A DNA stretch of 44,237 nt, from NCBI GenBank assembly GCA_041687095.1, contig JAWLCQ010000022.1, positions 1-44,237 on the forward strand, written 5' to 3'. Shown piece after piece: positions 17,824 to 26,639 of the stretch. The notes beneath the pieces were generated by a model that worked only from the letters and a program-made list of their open reading frames with translations, did not search any database and had not been told where the DNA came from. The stretch's first letter is position 1. Every line of letters starts with the position of its first letter. A program made the position numbers and the translations under genes. The DNA comes from JAWLCQ01 sp041687095 (GTDB lineage Bacteria > Planctomycetota > Phycisphaerae > SM23-33).

Positions 17824-18813
17824 ATGCCGTACAACGTGGCGATGATCGGGTGCGGAGCGATGGGGAACGTGCATGCCGAGGCGTGGACCCGCCGGGGCGA
17901 CAAGGTCGTCACCTGCTACGACCCGCTCCCCGACCGCAAGGCCGCGATGGCCGCGAAGTACGGGGCCACGCCGTGCGACTCCATGGAGTCCGCCGTCCGC
18001 GACGAGCGGGTCCAGGTCGTCAGCGTCTGCACGCCCGTGTGCTTCCACTCCCCCATCAGCGTCTTCGCCGCCGAGCACGGCAGGCACGTCATCTCGGAAA
18101 AGCCCATTGCCCTCACCCTCGCGCAGGCCGACGCCATGACCGCCGCCGCCAAGGCCAACCGCGTCCAGGTCGCCGTCAGCTACCAGTACCGCGGGCTGCC
18201 CCGCTACCAGCGCTACCGCGAGATCTTCCAGCGGGACGCCTTCGGGGGGCCCATCCTCGCCCGCTTCGTCGACGTCCGCTCCATCCGACCCAAACCCGCC
18301 ATGCACTCCCAGTCCCAGAACGGCGGGCCGATCATCGACATGGCCGGGCACTACTTCGACCTGTTCCGCTGGATCACCGCGCAGGAGCCTACGCGCGTCT
18401 ACGCCCGCGGGCACGTGTACGGTAAGGGCAAACCGTTCCTCGCGCATATCACGGATTTCGCCATCGACGCCGCCGAGATCCTCGTGGACTTCACCGGCGG
18501 GCACGTGCTGAGCGTGCTGGTGAACTGGGGCCTCCCCGAAGGCCACCCCGGGTACGGCACCGAGGAACTCGCCGGGCCCGACCTCGTCGTCTCGCCCAAG
18601 GGCGACAAGATCTCCGAGCGCTACTGCGACCGCGAGGTGCTGCACGACCTCGCCCCCGCCCCCTTTGGGAACACGGTACGGATCGAGGACCTCGTCGCCG
18701 CCATCGAGAACCGCCAGCCCCTGGAACTCGACACCGACACCGCCCGCCGCGCCCTCGCCGTCTCCCTCGCCGCCCTGGAATCCATCCGCACCCGGGCGGC
18801 CGTGGACCTGTAG
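17824..18813 (+). CDS. Gfo/Idh/MocA family NAD(P)-dependent oxidoreductase
   Basis: The 329-residue product starts with a Rossmann fold (MIGCGAMGNVHAEAW) and has the family motif SEKPIAL at about 97-103, with the conserved Lys. The C-terminal alpha/beta sheet domain carries GGPIIDMAGHYFDLFRWI, containing the usual Asp/His pair. It oxidises or reduces a cyclic polyol or sugar; the substrate is unknown. AGGAAAGGAAACG precedes the ATG. It lies directly after the isomerase/epimerase gene, a pairing typical of inositol or rare-sugar catabolism. Confidence 0.9.
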   Translation: MPYNVAMIGCGAMGNVHAEAWTRRGDKVVTCYDPLPDRKAAMAAKYGATPCDSMESAVRDERVQVVSVCTPVCFHSPISVFAAEHGRHVISEKPIALTLAQADAMTAAAKANRVQVAVSYQYRGLPRYQRYREIFQRDAFGGPILARFVDVRSIRPKPAMHSQSQNGGPIIDMAGHYFDLFRWITAQEPTRVYARGHVYGKGKPFLAHITDFAIDAAEILVDFTGGHVLSVLVNWGLPEGHPGYGTEELAGPDLVVSPKGDKISERYCDREVLHDLAPAPFGNTVRIEDLVAAIENRQPLELDTDTARRALAVSLAALESIRTRAAVDL

Positions 18814-19486
18814 GCCTCCCCCCGGGACACGGGTCCTGCACATCCCCGGAAGCCAGCGGGGATGCACGGGATTGCTTGGAGCGGGGATGAACGCGGATGA
18901 ACGCGGATAGGTGAAGGGAACCGGGCACAGGCACCGGGGAATCGGGACCCGGCGCCAGGCGGAAGGTAGCGCGCGCAGGCGGCGGAGCCTAGCGCAGCCG
19001 TCTGCGCGCCGACCAGGCCCCCCGCGGAACCCGCCGCCGCTACGGCCAAAGCGCCCCGACGCCCGAGGGCCTGCGGACCGACGCTTCGGTCCCCGGGGCA
19101 GGAGGCCCAGGCCTACGCCGCCGGCAAGGCACCTTCTATGAGTAAGAGCGGTTCGTCAAGTCCAATCTTGGGGAAGCGGAATCGAAGCTTCGGACATCTT
19201 GCGGTTCATCCTTCTATTGCGGGTCGACGCCCTTGCGGGGCGAAGCCGGATTATGGTTTGGGAGGCATGGGGGGTAGTCTTCGGAGATGGATCAAGTCCA
19301 CATGGGGCGAGGACAACTGACCATGCCGGATCCGCGCAACGGTCTTGCTTCGATCGCTTCCGCTCGTTCACAGTCCTTTCCTTCCAGGTCCTACGACTCC
19401 GGCAGGCGGGGCCTGAGGCGGCCGGGGCGGCGGCAGGCACCGCCTCGGCAGGCGGGGGTCGCCGCGCAGCGGCGGGGGGGGGGGGC
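18814..19486. other. Gene-free spacer with hairpins and a poly-G run
   Basis: No convincing gene. It holds tandem GGATGAACGC units near 18887-18906 (related units occur at about 1452-1480), a strong hairpin at 18971-19009 (GCGCGCAG/CTGCGCGC with inner CGGC/GCCG), and a small hairpin at 19075-19092 (GGACCG/CGGTCC). A 12-G run at 19474-19485 abuts the transposase stop. The right part is probably the 3' noncoding end of the IS110 element. Confidence 0.6.
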
Positions 19487-20536
19487 TCAGGCGGCGGCCG
19501 CCGGGGCCGGGTCGAACTCCACTCCGTCCCGCAGCATCTTGTAGAGGCTCCGCAACAGCATCCGGCACACCACCAGGCGCGCCACCTTCTTGCCCCGTCG
19601 GGCCAGCGCCCGCTCGTACGTCTTGACGTACCGCGGGATCTCCCGCGCCCACACCGACGCCTGGATCAGGTACCGCCGCAGGATCGCGTCGGTGCCCCCC
19701 CCGCCGATGCGGCCGCTGCGCCGCGTGTCGTCGGATTCAAAGACCCCCGGGGCCAGCCCCGCGTAGGAGACCAGCTTCTCGGCATCGGCGAAGCGCTCCG
19801 CCCGCCCGATCCGGGCGTACACCACCAACGCGCCGAGGGGGCCGATCCCCCGGATGCGGTCGATCCGCTGGGCGTCGGGGCACTGGCGGTAGAGCGCCAG
19901 CATCTTCTCCTCGACGTCCGCGAGGTATCCGTCCAGCGCGTCGAGTTCCCGCACTCGCACGCCCACGCTGAAGCCGTCCAGGCCGCCCGCCTCCACGAAG
20001 CGCTCCAGGCGCTCCTTGCCCTTCTTCGTCCACAGGCCCCCCGTGGACTCCCACGTCTCGTGCGACAGGTAGCTGGTGATCCAGTTGCGCACCGCCGTCC
20101 GCCGCTCGACCAGATCCTCCCGCAGCCCCACCAGCCGCCGCAACTCCCGCAGCTCCCGCAGCGGCTGGTACGCCCGCGGCAGGCTGCCGTTGAGGTACTC
20201 CCGCTGCATGCGCCCGGTGTCGATCTTGTCGGTCTTGCGGCGGCGGCCCTTGGGCGGAAGCGGCATCTGCAGGACGTTGCACAGGAAGAACTCCACGCGA
20301 TCGCGCAGCAGGTCCTTCATGCGCGCCCAGCCGGTGGTGCTCTCCATGATGAACACGACCCGGCCGCCCTGGGCCGTCGCCTCCAGCACCGCGCGGTCCA
20401 CGAAGGCCTCGATGCGCTCGCGTTGGGTGGGCGTGTTGAAGGTCTTCTCCTCGCCGGTGGCGCCGTTGAACTGGCGGACCTCGATATTCCGGAGGTGATA
20501 GTCGGCGGTCAAGATGATATCCTTGCTGGGGTACAT
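19487..20536 (-). mobile_element. IS110-family transposase (DEDD bridge-RNA recombinase)
   Basis: The 349-residue protein has the IS110 layout. An N-terminal RuvC-like DEDD domain shows Asp in ILTADYH, Glu in IMESTTGW and the Asp pair in RKTDKIDTGRM. A middle coiled region follows, then a C-terminal Transposase_20 domain with RIRGIGPLGALVV and SYAGLAPGVFESDDTRRSGRIGGGG, which should hold the catalytic serine. The frame is intact. Known IS110 members use a bridge RNA transcribed from the noncoding end. Here the spacer upstream of the start (about 20537-20760) is structured, but element ends are not recognisable because IS110 lacks long terminal inverted repeats. Confidence 0.92.
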
Positions 20537-20802
20537 GCGTGTACCGGGGGCTCCGCTGCGCTGCGCCCCCGGCTACTCTCCCCCGCCCCGTCGGGGCGGA
20601 AGAGGCCCGGCCGGGATCGGCGGGAGCGAGTTTCTTCATGTCATTCGGCACCGGGCCGGTGGGGGCAAAAGGTGCAAGCGTCGCCGGCGGTACAGGGTCG
20701 GTGGGGAGCAGATACGGCCGTGCGCCCCGCGGGTCCTTCGCGCGTGGACTGCCGATCCCTCGCAGGGTAGAATCGGCCCAGGATTCCACAGGAGCCCATG
20801 CC
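20537..20802. other. Structured noncoding region upstream of the IS110 transposase
   Basis: Two strong hairpins follow the transposase start: ACCGGGGGC...GCCCCCGG at about 20550-20573 and CCGCCCCGTCGGGGCGG at about 20582-20598. This text also resembles common dispersed REP-type repeats. Further on, about 20640-20800, I see no structure or gene. The start of the next gene is at 20803. Part of the region could be the bridge-RNA locus of the IS. Confidence 0.4.
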
Positions 20803-20979
20803 ATGGAGAAGATCGAACTCATCCTGACCCGCGCCAAGGAAACCAAGGGCACGTACGTGTACGAGGAGGAGCTTGGCGAGGGCGGCAAGCCCCCCGTGCT
20901 CAAGACGCAGTACATCCAGAAGTGGGCCCTCGGGGCCAACCCGCCCGACCGGATCAAGGTGACGATCGAGCCCGCGTGA
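20803..20979 (+). CDS. Small conserved protein, function unknown
   Basis: A 58-residue charged protein, MEKIELILTRAKETKGTYVY followed by an acidic stretch and TQYIQKWALG, ending PPDRIKVTIEPA. The pattern resembles a small family of about 57-residue beta-rich proteins found in diverse bacteria, but I attach no function. CACAGGAGCC lies 8 nt upstream of the ATG. It precedes the SEC-C protein gene by 47 bp on the same strand. Confidence 0.6.
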   Translation: MEKIELILTRAKETKGTYVYEEELGEGGKPPVLKTQYIQKWALGANPPDRIKVTIEPA

Positions 20980-21026
20980 GCGGGGCAAAGCCCTCCCTTC
21001 CGCCCCCAGGCAGTACCGAGGAAACG

Positions 21027-22316
21027 ATGAAGCTTACCGAAGACCAGATCAAGCAGGGCCTCCTGCACCCCCAGCAGATCGTGCGGGACGTGGCGCTGCG
21101 GTACTTCAGCGAGGCGTTCAGCGCCGACCCCACCGTCATGCCCCTGGCGATCCAGGCCATCGAGGCCTACGGGTGGGACGACGCCTTTCGGTTCGCGTAC
21201 CCCGTGGGCGAACTCGCCCAGACCGGCGAGACGCTCCGGTGGCTGATCGACCAGTTGAACCGCGTCGGCCGCCCCAAGGCCCATGCGGACATCGAGCGCT
21301 GCGGGCGGCTGTCCTCGATGATCGCGAAGGCCGACGTCTCCGTGCTCCTGGAGCACGAGGAGAAGGTGCTGGGGCTGGAGAACCTCGACCCCGACGCCGC
21401 CGAGGCGATCTCCGAGCGCCTCCGCCTGCTGACCGTGGACACCGAGGCCTGCTGGAAGGAACTCTATCAGTTCTGCGAGGACAGCAGGAGCAAGCAGGAC
21501 ACCAGCGGCGTCGGCCTCCCGCACGCCCACCGGCTGGTGGAGGCCATCGCCCGCGACGAACACAGCGCCGACCGCGTGCTCTCGCTGCTGTCGCAGCGGG
21601 TCGAGAACTTGGACGACACGCCGATGGCGTGGGTGGAGCCTTTCGCCGTCCGGGCGGCGGGGCTGATGGGGCAGGAAGCGGCCGTCCCGCTGCTCATCGA
21701 CAAGCTGATCGAGGACCCCGACGACCTCGTGAACGAGGAGTGCCAGTCCGCCTTCCGGCGGATCGGCACGCCCGCGACCGTCGCGGCCCTCGCCCGAGCG
21801 TTCCCCGCGGCGCCGTGGCACTTCCAGTTGTACGCGTCGTCCGCGTTGGGGGGGATCCACACGGACTCGATCGTCCCGGCCTGCCTGAGCCTGCTGGAGG
21901 TCGAGGAGAAGGGCGAGATGGTCCGCGCGAACCTGGTCGGGGCGATCCTGGGCAACTTCGCCTCCGAGGGGATCGAGCCCGCGCGCGACCTGTCCCATCA
22001 CGGGAACCGCGAGGTGCAGCGAACGCTCGTGGGCGCAGCGACGCTGATGAACATCTCCTTCCCCGAACTGGAGCAGTGGCGGGCGGAGGAGCAAAAGCGC
22101 GACGAGGAGGGCAAGCGGCGGATGCGGGAGTGGTTCGCCCCGCTTCCAGCGGGCCCGAAGGCCAAGGCGCCTCCCGGCAAAGCCCGCCTCGCCTCGCCCG
22201 CGCACGCCCCCCCCGCCCCGATCGTCGGGGGGAGCAAGGCCGGCCGAAACGACCCGTGCCCCTGCGGGTCGGGCAAGAAGTACAAGAAGTGCTGCATGGA
22301 AAAGGACGGGCGGTGA
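21027..22316 (+). CDS. HEAT-repeat-like protein with C-terminal SEC-C zinc motif
   Basis: The 429-residue protein is mostly alpha-helical with HEAT-like pairs (for example VRAAGLMGQEAAVPLLIDKL and AFRRIGTPATVAALARAF). It ends with GRNDPCPCGSGKKYKKCC, an exact SEC-C zinc-binding motif like that at the SecA C-terminus. A flexible Pro/Ala/Lys-rich linker joins the two. SEC-C tails in SecA bind SecB and ribosomes; in stand-alone proteins the role is unknown. Start MKLTEDQIK has GAGGAAACG upstream. It is followed closely by two conserved unknowns on the same strand. Confidence 0.85.
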   Translation: MKLTEDQIKQGLLHPQQIVRDVALRYFSEAFSADPTVMPLAIQAIEAYGWDDAFRFAYPVGELAQTGETLRWLIDQLNRVGRPKAHADIERCGRLSSMIAKADVSVLLEHEEKVLGLENLDPDAAEAISERLRLLTVDTEACWKELYQFCEDSRSKQDTSGVGLPHAHRLVEAIARDEHSADRVLSLLSQRVENLDDTPMAWVEPFAVRAAGLMGQEAAVPLLIDKLIEDPDDLVNEECQSAFRRIGTPATVAALARAFPAAPWHFQLYASSALGGIHTDSIVPACLSLLEVEEKGEMVRANLVGAILGNFASEGIEPARDLSHHGNREVQRTLVGAATLMNISFPELEQWRAEEQKRDEEGKRRMREWFAPLPAGPKAKAPPGKARLASPAHAPPAPIVGGSKAGRNDPCPCGSGKKYKKCCMEKDGR

Positions 22317-22344
22317 TGAAGGGCAAGGGAAAGGACGGCCGGTG

Positions 22345-22749
22345 ATGAAGGTCAAGTATCCGCTAGCAACGGTGATGGCGTACGGGCCCGACGACCGGAC
22401 GGTGACGAAGCTGGTCGTTGGTATCCAGCGGTCCGCGCAGGACGACCCCGACGCCATCGAGGTCGAACGATGGGTCGGGACGAAGGTTGCCGAGGATCCC
22501 CGGGTCGCGAAGGAGATGTACGCCTTCATGAAGGCCCACGGGGCGAAGACGGTGCTGACGGCGACCGCCATCATGGGCTGCCCGCACGAGGAGGGCGAGG
22601 ATTTCCCCGAGGGCGGCGACTGCCCGCTGTGCCCCTTCTGGAAGGGCATGCAGGGCAGCGGCACGAGCGACGAGCGATGGGACCGGCAGAAGTCCCCGCG
22701 GGTGGAGAAGCTGGGCTTCTTCTACAAGTTCTGGCTGCCCGAGTTGTAG
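22345..22749 (+). CDS. Conserved hypothetical protein
   Basis: A 134-residue soluble protein. It contains TVMAYGPDDRTVTKLVVGIQ, a central helical part, and a Cys cluster MGCPHEEGEDFPEGGDCPLC that could bind zinc (CPH...CPLC). It ends FYKFWLPEL. I do not recognise a named domain. A GTG immediately before the ATG is an alternative start. The preceding 50 bp contain a short duplication (AAGGACGG-CGGTGATGAAGG twice), one copy spanning the previous stop and the other the present start. Confidence 0.65.
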   Translation: MKVKYPLATVMAYGPDDRTVTKLVVGIQRSAQDDPDAIEVERWVGTKVAEDPRVAKEMYAFMKAHGAKTVLTATAIMGCPHEEGEDFPEGGDCPLCPFWKGMQGSGTSDERWDRQKSPRVEKLGFFYKFWLPEL

Positions 22750-22861
22750 CTCGCACTGCGGCGGCTGCGTGGCGGATGTGATCGGCGGCGGATACCATGA
22801 CTGCGGCCGGGGCGCGTGCGCATCCCCGTCGTGCGCTGCCCCCGCGGAAGGTGGAGTCCCC

Positions 22862-24004
22862 ATGAGCGAATACCAGTACTACGAGTTCCTGGCGTTGGAC
22901 GCGCCGCTGACGGACGCCCAGATGAAGGAGGTGCGGCAGGTCTCCACCCGCGCCCGCATCACGCCCACCAGCTTCGTCAACGAGTACCACTGGGGCGACT
23001 TCAAGGGCGACATCAAGCGCTTCCTCACGAAGTACTACGACGCCTTCGTCTACGTCGCCAACTGGGGCACGCACGACCTCCGCTTCCGCCTGCCCGCCAG
23101 CGGCGTGGACGTGAAGCAGATCAAGCCCTACTGCGTGTCCGACTCGCTGTACCTGCAGATCGTCGGCGACAGTGTGCTGCTGGGCTTCGAGTCCCGCGAG
23201 GAGGAGGCTTGGCACGACTGGGAGGAAGGCGAGGGCTGGATGTCCTCGCTCGCGCCGCTGCGGGCGGAGATCCTCAGCGGGGACCTGCGGGGCCTGTACC
23301 TCGGGTGGCTCGCGGGCGTACTCAGCGAGGACGTCGATGACGACGACGAGCCCCCCGTCCCCGCCGGCCTGGGCGAGCTATCGGGCCCCCAGCAGGCGCT
23401 GGTGGAGTTCCTGCGCATCGACGGCGCCCTCCTCGACGCGGCCGCCGAGGCGAGCCCTCCACTGACCGCCGCCCAGGACATGACCGCCGACCTGCGGGCG
23501 TGGGTCGCCTCCCTCCCGCCCGCGGACAAGGACGCCCTGCTGGTCCGCTTCGCCCAGGAACCGCCGATGACCGTCCAGCGCGAACTGCTCCGCCGCTTCC
23601 GCCAGGACTCCGCCCCCGCCCAGCCCGCCGACCGTCCCCCCCGCCGGACCGCCGGGCAACTGCGAGAGGAGTTCGAACGCAGGGCCGAAGAACTCGCCCG
23701 CCAGGAAGCCCAGCGCAAAGCCCAGGAGAAGGCCCGCCGGCAGGCGGAGGCCGAGCGCGCCCGCCAGAAACGCCTCGACGAACTCGCCACCCGCGAGGAC
23801 GCCGCCTGGCGCCAGGTCGACGCCCTCATCGCCGAACGCAAGCCCAAGTCCTACGACCAGGCCGTCGCACTCCTCCGCGACCTCCGCGCCCTCGCCGCCC
23901 GCGAGAACCGCCCCGAATCCGCCAACGCCCGCCTCCACACCCTCCGCCAAACCCACCACGCCAAGTCCACCTTCCTGCAACGGATGGACAAGGCGGGGCT
24001 GTAG
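22862..24004 (+). CDS. Conserved protein with N-terminal globular domain and C-terminal coiled coil
   Basis: The 380-residue protein starts MSEYQYYEFLALDAPLTDAQ. A conserved block follows (TPTSFVNEYHWGDFKGD, then YVANWGTHDLRFRLP, then EEGEGWMSSLAPLRAEI and DLRGLYLGWL). A strongly charged coiled coil occupies about 255-325, rich in ARQ/EAQRKA repeats, with a short helical end. The N-terminal block is found in proteins often encoded beside SWIM zinc-finger proteins, from recollection; no such partner lies here. Function is unknown. GCGGAAGGTGGAGT precedes the start. Confidence 0.7.
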   Translation: MSEYQYYEFLALDAPLTDAQMKEVRQVSTRARITPTSFVNEYHWGDFKGDIKRFLTKYYDAFVYVANWGTHDLRFRLPASGVDVKQIKPYCVSDSLYLQIVGDSVLLGFESREEEAWHDWEEGEGWMSSLAPLRAEILSGDLRGLYLGWLAGVLSEDVDDDDEPPVPAGLGELSGPQQALVEFLRIDGALLDAAAEASPPLTAAQDMTADLRAWVASLPPADKDALLVRFAQEPPMTVQRELLRRFRQDSAPAQPADRPPRRTAGQLREEFERRAEELARQEAQRKAQEKARRQAEAERARQKRLDELATREDAAWRQVDALIAERKPKSYDQAVALLRDLRALAARENRPESANARLHTLRQTHHAKSTFLQRMDKAGL

Positions 24005-24013
24005 GACCTTGCG

Positions 24014-24850
24014 TCAGCAGGATCGGGAGCCCGACCCGGGGTCCGGATTCCTCGCGCGGGCGCCCGCTTCCCACGCCTCCCGATCCGGACTGACCGGAAC
24101 GCTCCCGGGGTCCACGTCCACAAGCTCCCAGAACTCCGGCAGGCGGAGCCCGTTCTCGCGGCCCAGCAGGTCGCGGAGGGCGTACCGGTGCTCGCAACCG
24201 GTCAGCACGACCAGCCGTCCGGCGGGGTGCTCGCGGGCGAGGCGGACGATGTTCGCCGCCATGATCCCGTTGCGCTCCCGCCAGTCGGCATCGTAGAACC
24301 GCGCATCCGCCAGCGCCGTTGCCTGCGACGGGGCCGTCAGCAGCATCTCGGCGAGAGTGGCCAGCAGCGCGTGCTTCGCGCGGATCATCTCGTCGAAGGA
24401 ACGGCAGTTGAAGTCCCGGGCGCATCCCCGCTCGGTGAGTTCCCGCTGCGCCGTCTCCATCGCGCAGTACAGCCGCCCGACGCGCCCGGCCGGGATGTCG
24501 GGGTCCTGCCGCGTGGCCTCGGCGAAGGCCTGATTCAGCACCTCAAGGTACGAACGCTGCCGCTCGAAGTACCGGGTGCTCCGGTAGTGCTCCTGGCGGT
24601 CGGGTCGATCGACCGGCCATTGCGGTATCGCGAGGCACTGGGCCGCCCGATCGCCCGCCCACCCCTCGGGATACCTGTAGTCCCTCTGCGCGGGCCGCCC
24701 AGCGTCGCAGTCCCACTGCGACAGGGGCAGCTCGTGCAGGATCGCGTTTGGTTTGAGGTCGAGGACGATCCGGCCCAGCACCTCCGGGCCATACAGGGGC
24801 GACCCAAGGTGCCCGCCATGGATCGTGCCGACAATGATGACTTCAGTCAC
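24014..24850 (-). CDS. Protein resembling TraB/TIKI/ChaN-like fold proteins; function unknown
   Basis: About 278 residues. The beginning EVIIVGTIHGGH, then LKPNAILHELPLSQ, and a late segment GRLVVLTGCEHRYALRDLL recall the GxxH...E...H layout of the TIKI/TraB/EreA-like superfamily, where these residues form an active site. The middle is helical and charged. A GTG at 24850 is preceded by GGGAGGGGCC and begins right at the first strand, so I favour it; an ATG at 24898 would add a low-complexity Gly/Ala leader. It is transcribed toward the preceding gene and ends 9 bp from it. Confidence 0.5.
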   Translation of the reverse strand: MTEVIIVGTIHGGHLGSPLYGPEVLGRIVLDLKPNAILHELPLSQWDCDAGRPAQRDYRYPEGWAGDRAAQCLAIPQWPVDRPDRQEHYRSTRYFERQRSYLEVLNQAFAEATRQDPDIPAGRVGRLYCAMETAQRELTERGCARDFNCRSFDEMIRAKHALLATLAEMLLTAPSQATALADARFYDADWRERNGIMAANIVRLAREHPAGRLVVLTGCEHRYALRDLLGRENGLRLPEFWELVDVDPGSVPVSPDREAWEAGARARNPDPGSGSRSC

Positions 24851-25175
24851 GCTGGCCCCTCCCGCAGCCGATCCCGCAGCGCCCGCATCCGCTCCCACTG
24901 CCGGAACATCTCATCGCCCCATGCCATCTCCGCTCCCTTCGCTCGATGGGCTCGATTGGTTCGAGGGGCCCGATGAGCCCGAGGGGCCCACACCCACGGC
25001 GGCCGTCGCCGGGGGAGCCCAGCTTACAGGATCGCCGACACCCGCGACAGGGCGTGTCGCGGACTGCCAAGTCAGCGGTGTGCATGGGGGGCGCGATTGC
25101 CCCGCCCACGATCGATAGTATCCCGTCTGCGCCTGTCGCGGCCGGGGGCGGCCGTGGCGGGCATCTCCGCTTTGA
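24851..25175. other. Spacer with no recognised gene
   Basis: Between the TIKI-like gene and the first sulfatase I see only short GC-rich hairpins (for example CGAGGGGCCCGATGAGCCCG near 24965) and no convincing coding frame, RNA gene or repeat copy. Confidence 0.5.
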
Positions 25176-26603
25176 TCACGGAACGGCATGCCCCTCAACA
25201 GCGTTTGCCAGGTGGGCTTCAAGCAGGCCCGTCAGGTTTGCCACTGTGTTGGCGCCAAGGGGGCTTCGGGCAAGGTTGTGCATCTCAAGCGGGTCGGCCT
25301 GAACGTCCGCGACGAAGAGGTCCTGCCGGTGCGGATCCACGGGGCGCCCCTCGTGTCGCACGGTCATGTCCAGCCGGTAGCGTTCGGTGCGGACGCACGC
25401 CCGCCGGGGCCAGCCGGTGTCGCCCAGGTAGCGGCCGAACCGCCCAAGAGGAAAGGCCAGGCTCTCAGGCTCGCCGTACCCGATCACGCTGAAGACGGCT
25501 TTCGGCGGCGGGTCCTGGAAGAGGTCGCGGCCGCGGAATTGCCCGGGGGCGTCAAGGCCCGCCAGGGAGAACAGCGTTCGGCCCAGGTCCAGATTCTCAC
25601 AGAGATCCGCCCGGTGCTGGTCGGCCGCGACGCGCCCCGGGGCGGCAATCAGCAGGGGCACCCGCTGGACCTCCGGGGCAAACGTCTGCTTTCCGTACCG
25701 CATGCCCTCCCCCAGCGACGCGCCATGGTCCGCGCCAAAGACGAGGATCGCGTTGCCCAACCGCCCGGTTTCCTCCAGCCAGTCCAGCACGCGGCCGACC
25801 TGCGCGTCCAGCCACGCAACCAAGCCGTAGTAGTGGGCGCGGGTCCGACGGACCTCCTCGCGGGTGAGGCCGCCCCCCGGATGCTGCATCCGCCCGAACC
25901 ACTCCTCGAACTGCGAGAGGCTCGCCTCGTCTGCTGCATCGTCGAAGGCTTCGTTCGGGTACAGCGAGGCGAAGGGCTCGGGCGGCAGGACGGGGGTGTG
26001 GGGCTGGAGATAGGACAGCCGGACGAACACCGGGCTCTGCGCCTGGTGCAGCCAAGCCAGCGCGTTGTCCGTCACCGCCTGGGCGGGATAGGGCACGGTT
26101 GCGGGATATGTCCCCGCGTGGATCGTTCCGGGTCCGGCGGCGCGGACGATGCCCTCGGAGGCGGTGCGGGCGTAGATGATCTCGGCCAATGCCTGGTCCC
26201 GGCCGATGAGGTCCGTGATGGCCGCCCCGCGCGGATCGTGATGGGCCCACGGCTGCATGCCGTGGGGCAGATGGACCTTGCCGAAGTTGGCGACACGGTA
26301 ACCGGCGTCGGCGAAGACCTGCGGGATTGTGACCAGGCTTCCCAAACCCTTCGGCGCCGCCTCGGGGCGGACGGCCTCGTTGTTGAAGACGCCGGTGTCG
26401 ACGCAGTGCAGGCCCGTGAGCATGCTGAGTCGCGACGGCACGCAGACGGGGGAGTTGCAGAAGCAGTTCTCGAACCGCGTGCCCAGCCGGGCAAGGCGGT
26501 CGATGTTGGGCGTCCGCATCTCCGTCCAACGGTTGCCGTACACGCCGATCGCGTCGGTGCGCAGTTCATCGGAGAGGAACCAGATCACGTCGGGGCGGTC
26601 CAT
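25176..26603 (-). CDS. Sulfatase (formylglycine-dependent, type I)
   Basis: The 475-residue alkaline-phosphatase-superfamily sulfatase has the formylglycine signature C-V-P-S-R with Cys54, early metal ligands (FLSDELRTDA; TPNIDRLA), and a C-terminal metal site in FGADHGASLGEG. It needs an FGE or anSME maturase encoded elsewhere. No signal peptide is seen in the chosen start MDRPDVIWFL, so a cytosolic enzyme acting on imported sulfated sugars is possible. It is the last gene of a six-gene minus-strand unit with a second sulfatase 36 bp upstream. Confidence 0.93.
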   Translation of the reverse strand: MDRPDVIWFLSDELRTDAIGVYGNRWTEMRTPNIDRLARLGTRFENCFCNSPVCVPSRLSMLTGLHCVDTGVFNNEAVRPEAAPKGLGSLVTIPQVFADAGYRVANFGKVHLPHGMQPWAHHDPRGAAITDLIGRDQALAEIIYARTASEGIVRAAGPGTIHAGTYPATVPYPAQAVTDNALAWLHQAQSPVFVRLSYLQPHTPVLPPEPFASLYPNEAFDDAADEASLSQFEEWFGRMQHPGGGLTREEVRRTRAHYYGLVAWLDAQVGRVLDWLEETGRLGNAILVFGADHGASLGEGMRYGKQTFAPEVQRVPLLIAAPGRVAADQHRADLCENLDLGRTLFSLAGLDAPGQFRGRDLFQDPPPKAVFSVIGYGEPESLAFPLGRFGRYLGDTGWPRRACVRTERYRLDMTVRHEGRPVDPHRQDLFVADVQADPLEMHNLARSPLGANTVANLTGLLEAHLANAVEGHAVP

Positions 26604-26639
26604 GTTTTGCTCCGGGTCAGTGCCTTCGCAGGGGAGCGA

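Noticed and set aside
18911..19141. Small plus-strand frame in the spacer before the IS110 element
   Set aside because: It is Arg/Pro-rich, contains hairpin repeats, and has no convincing start signal or homology pattern.
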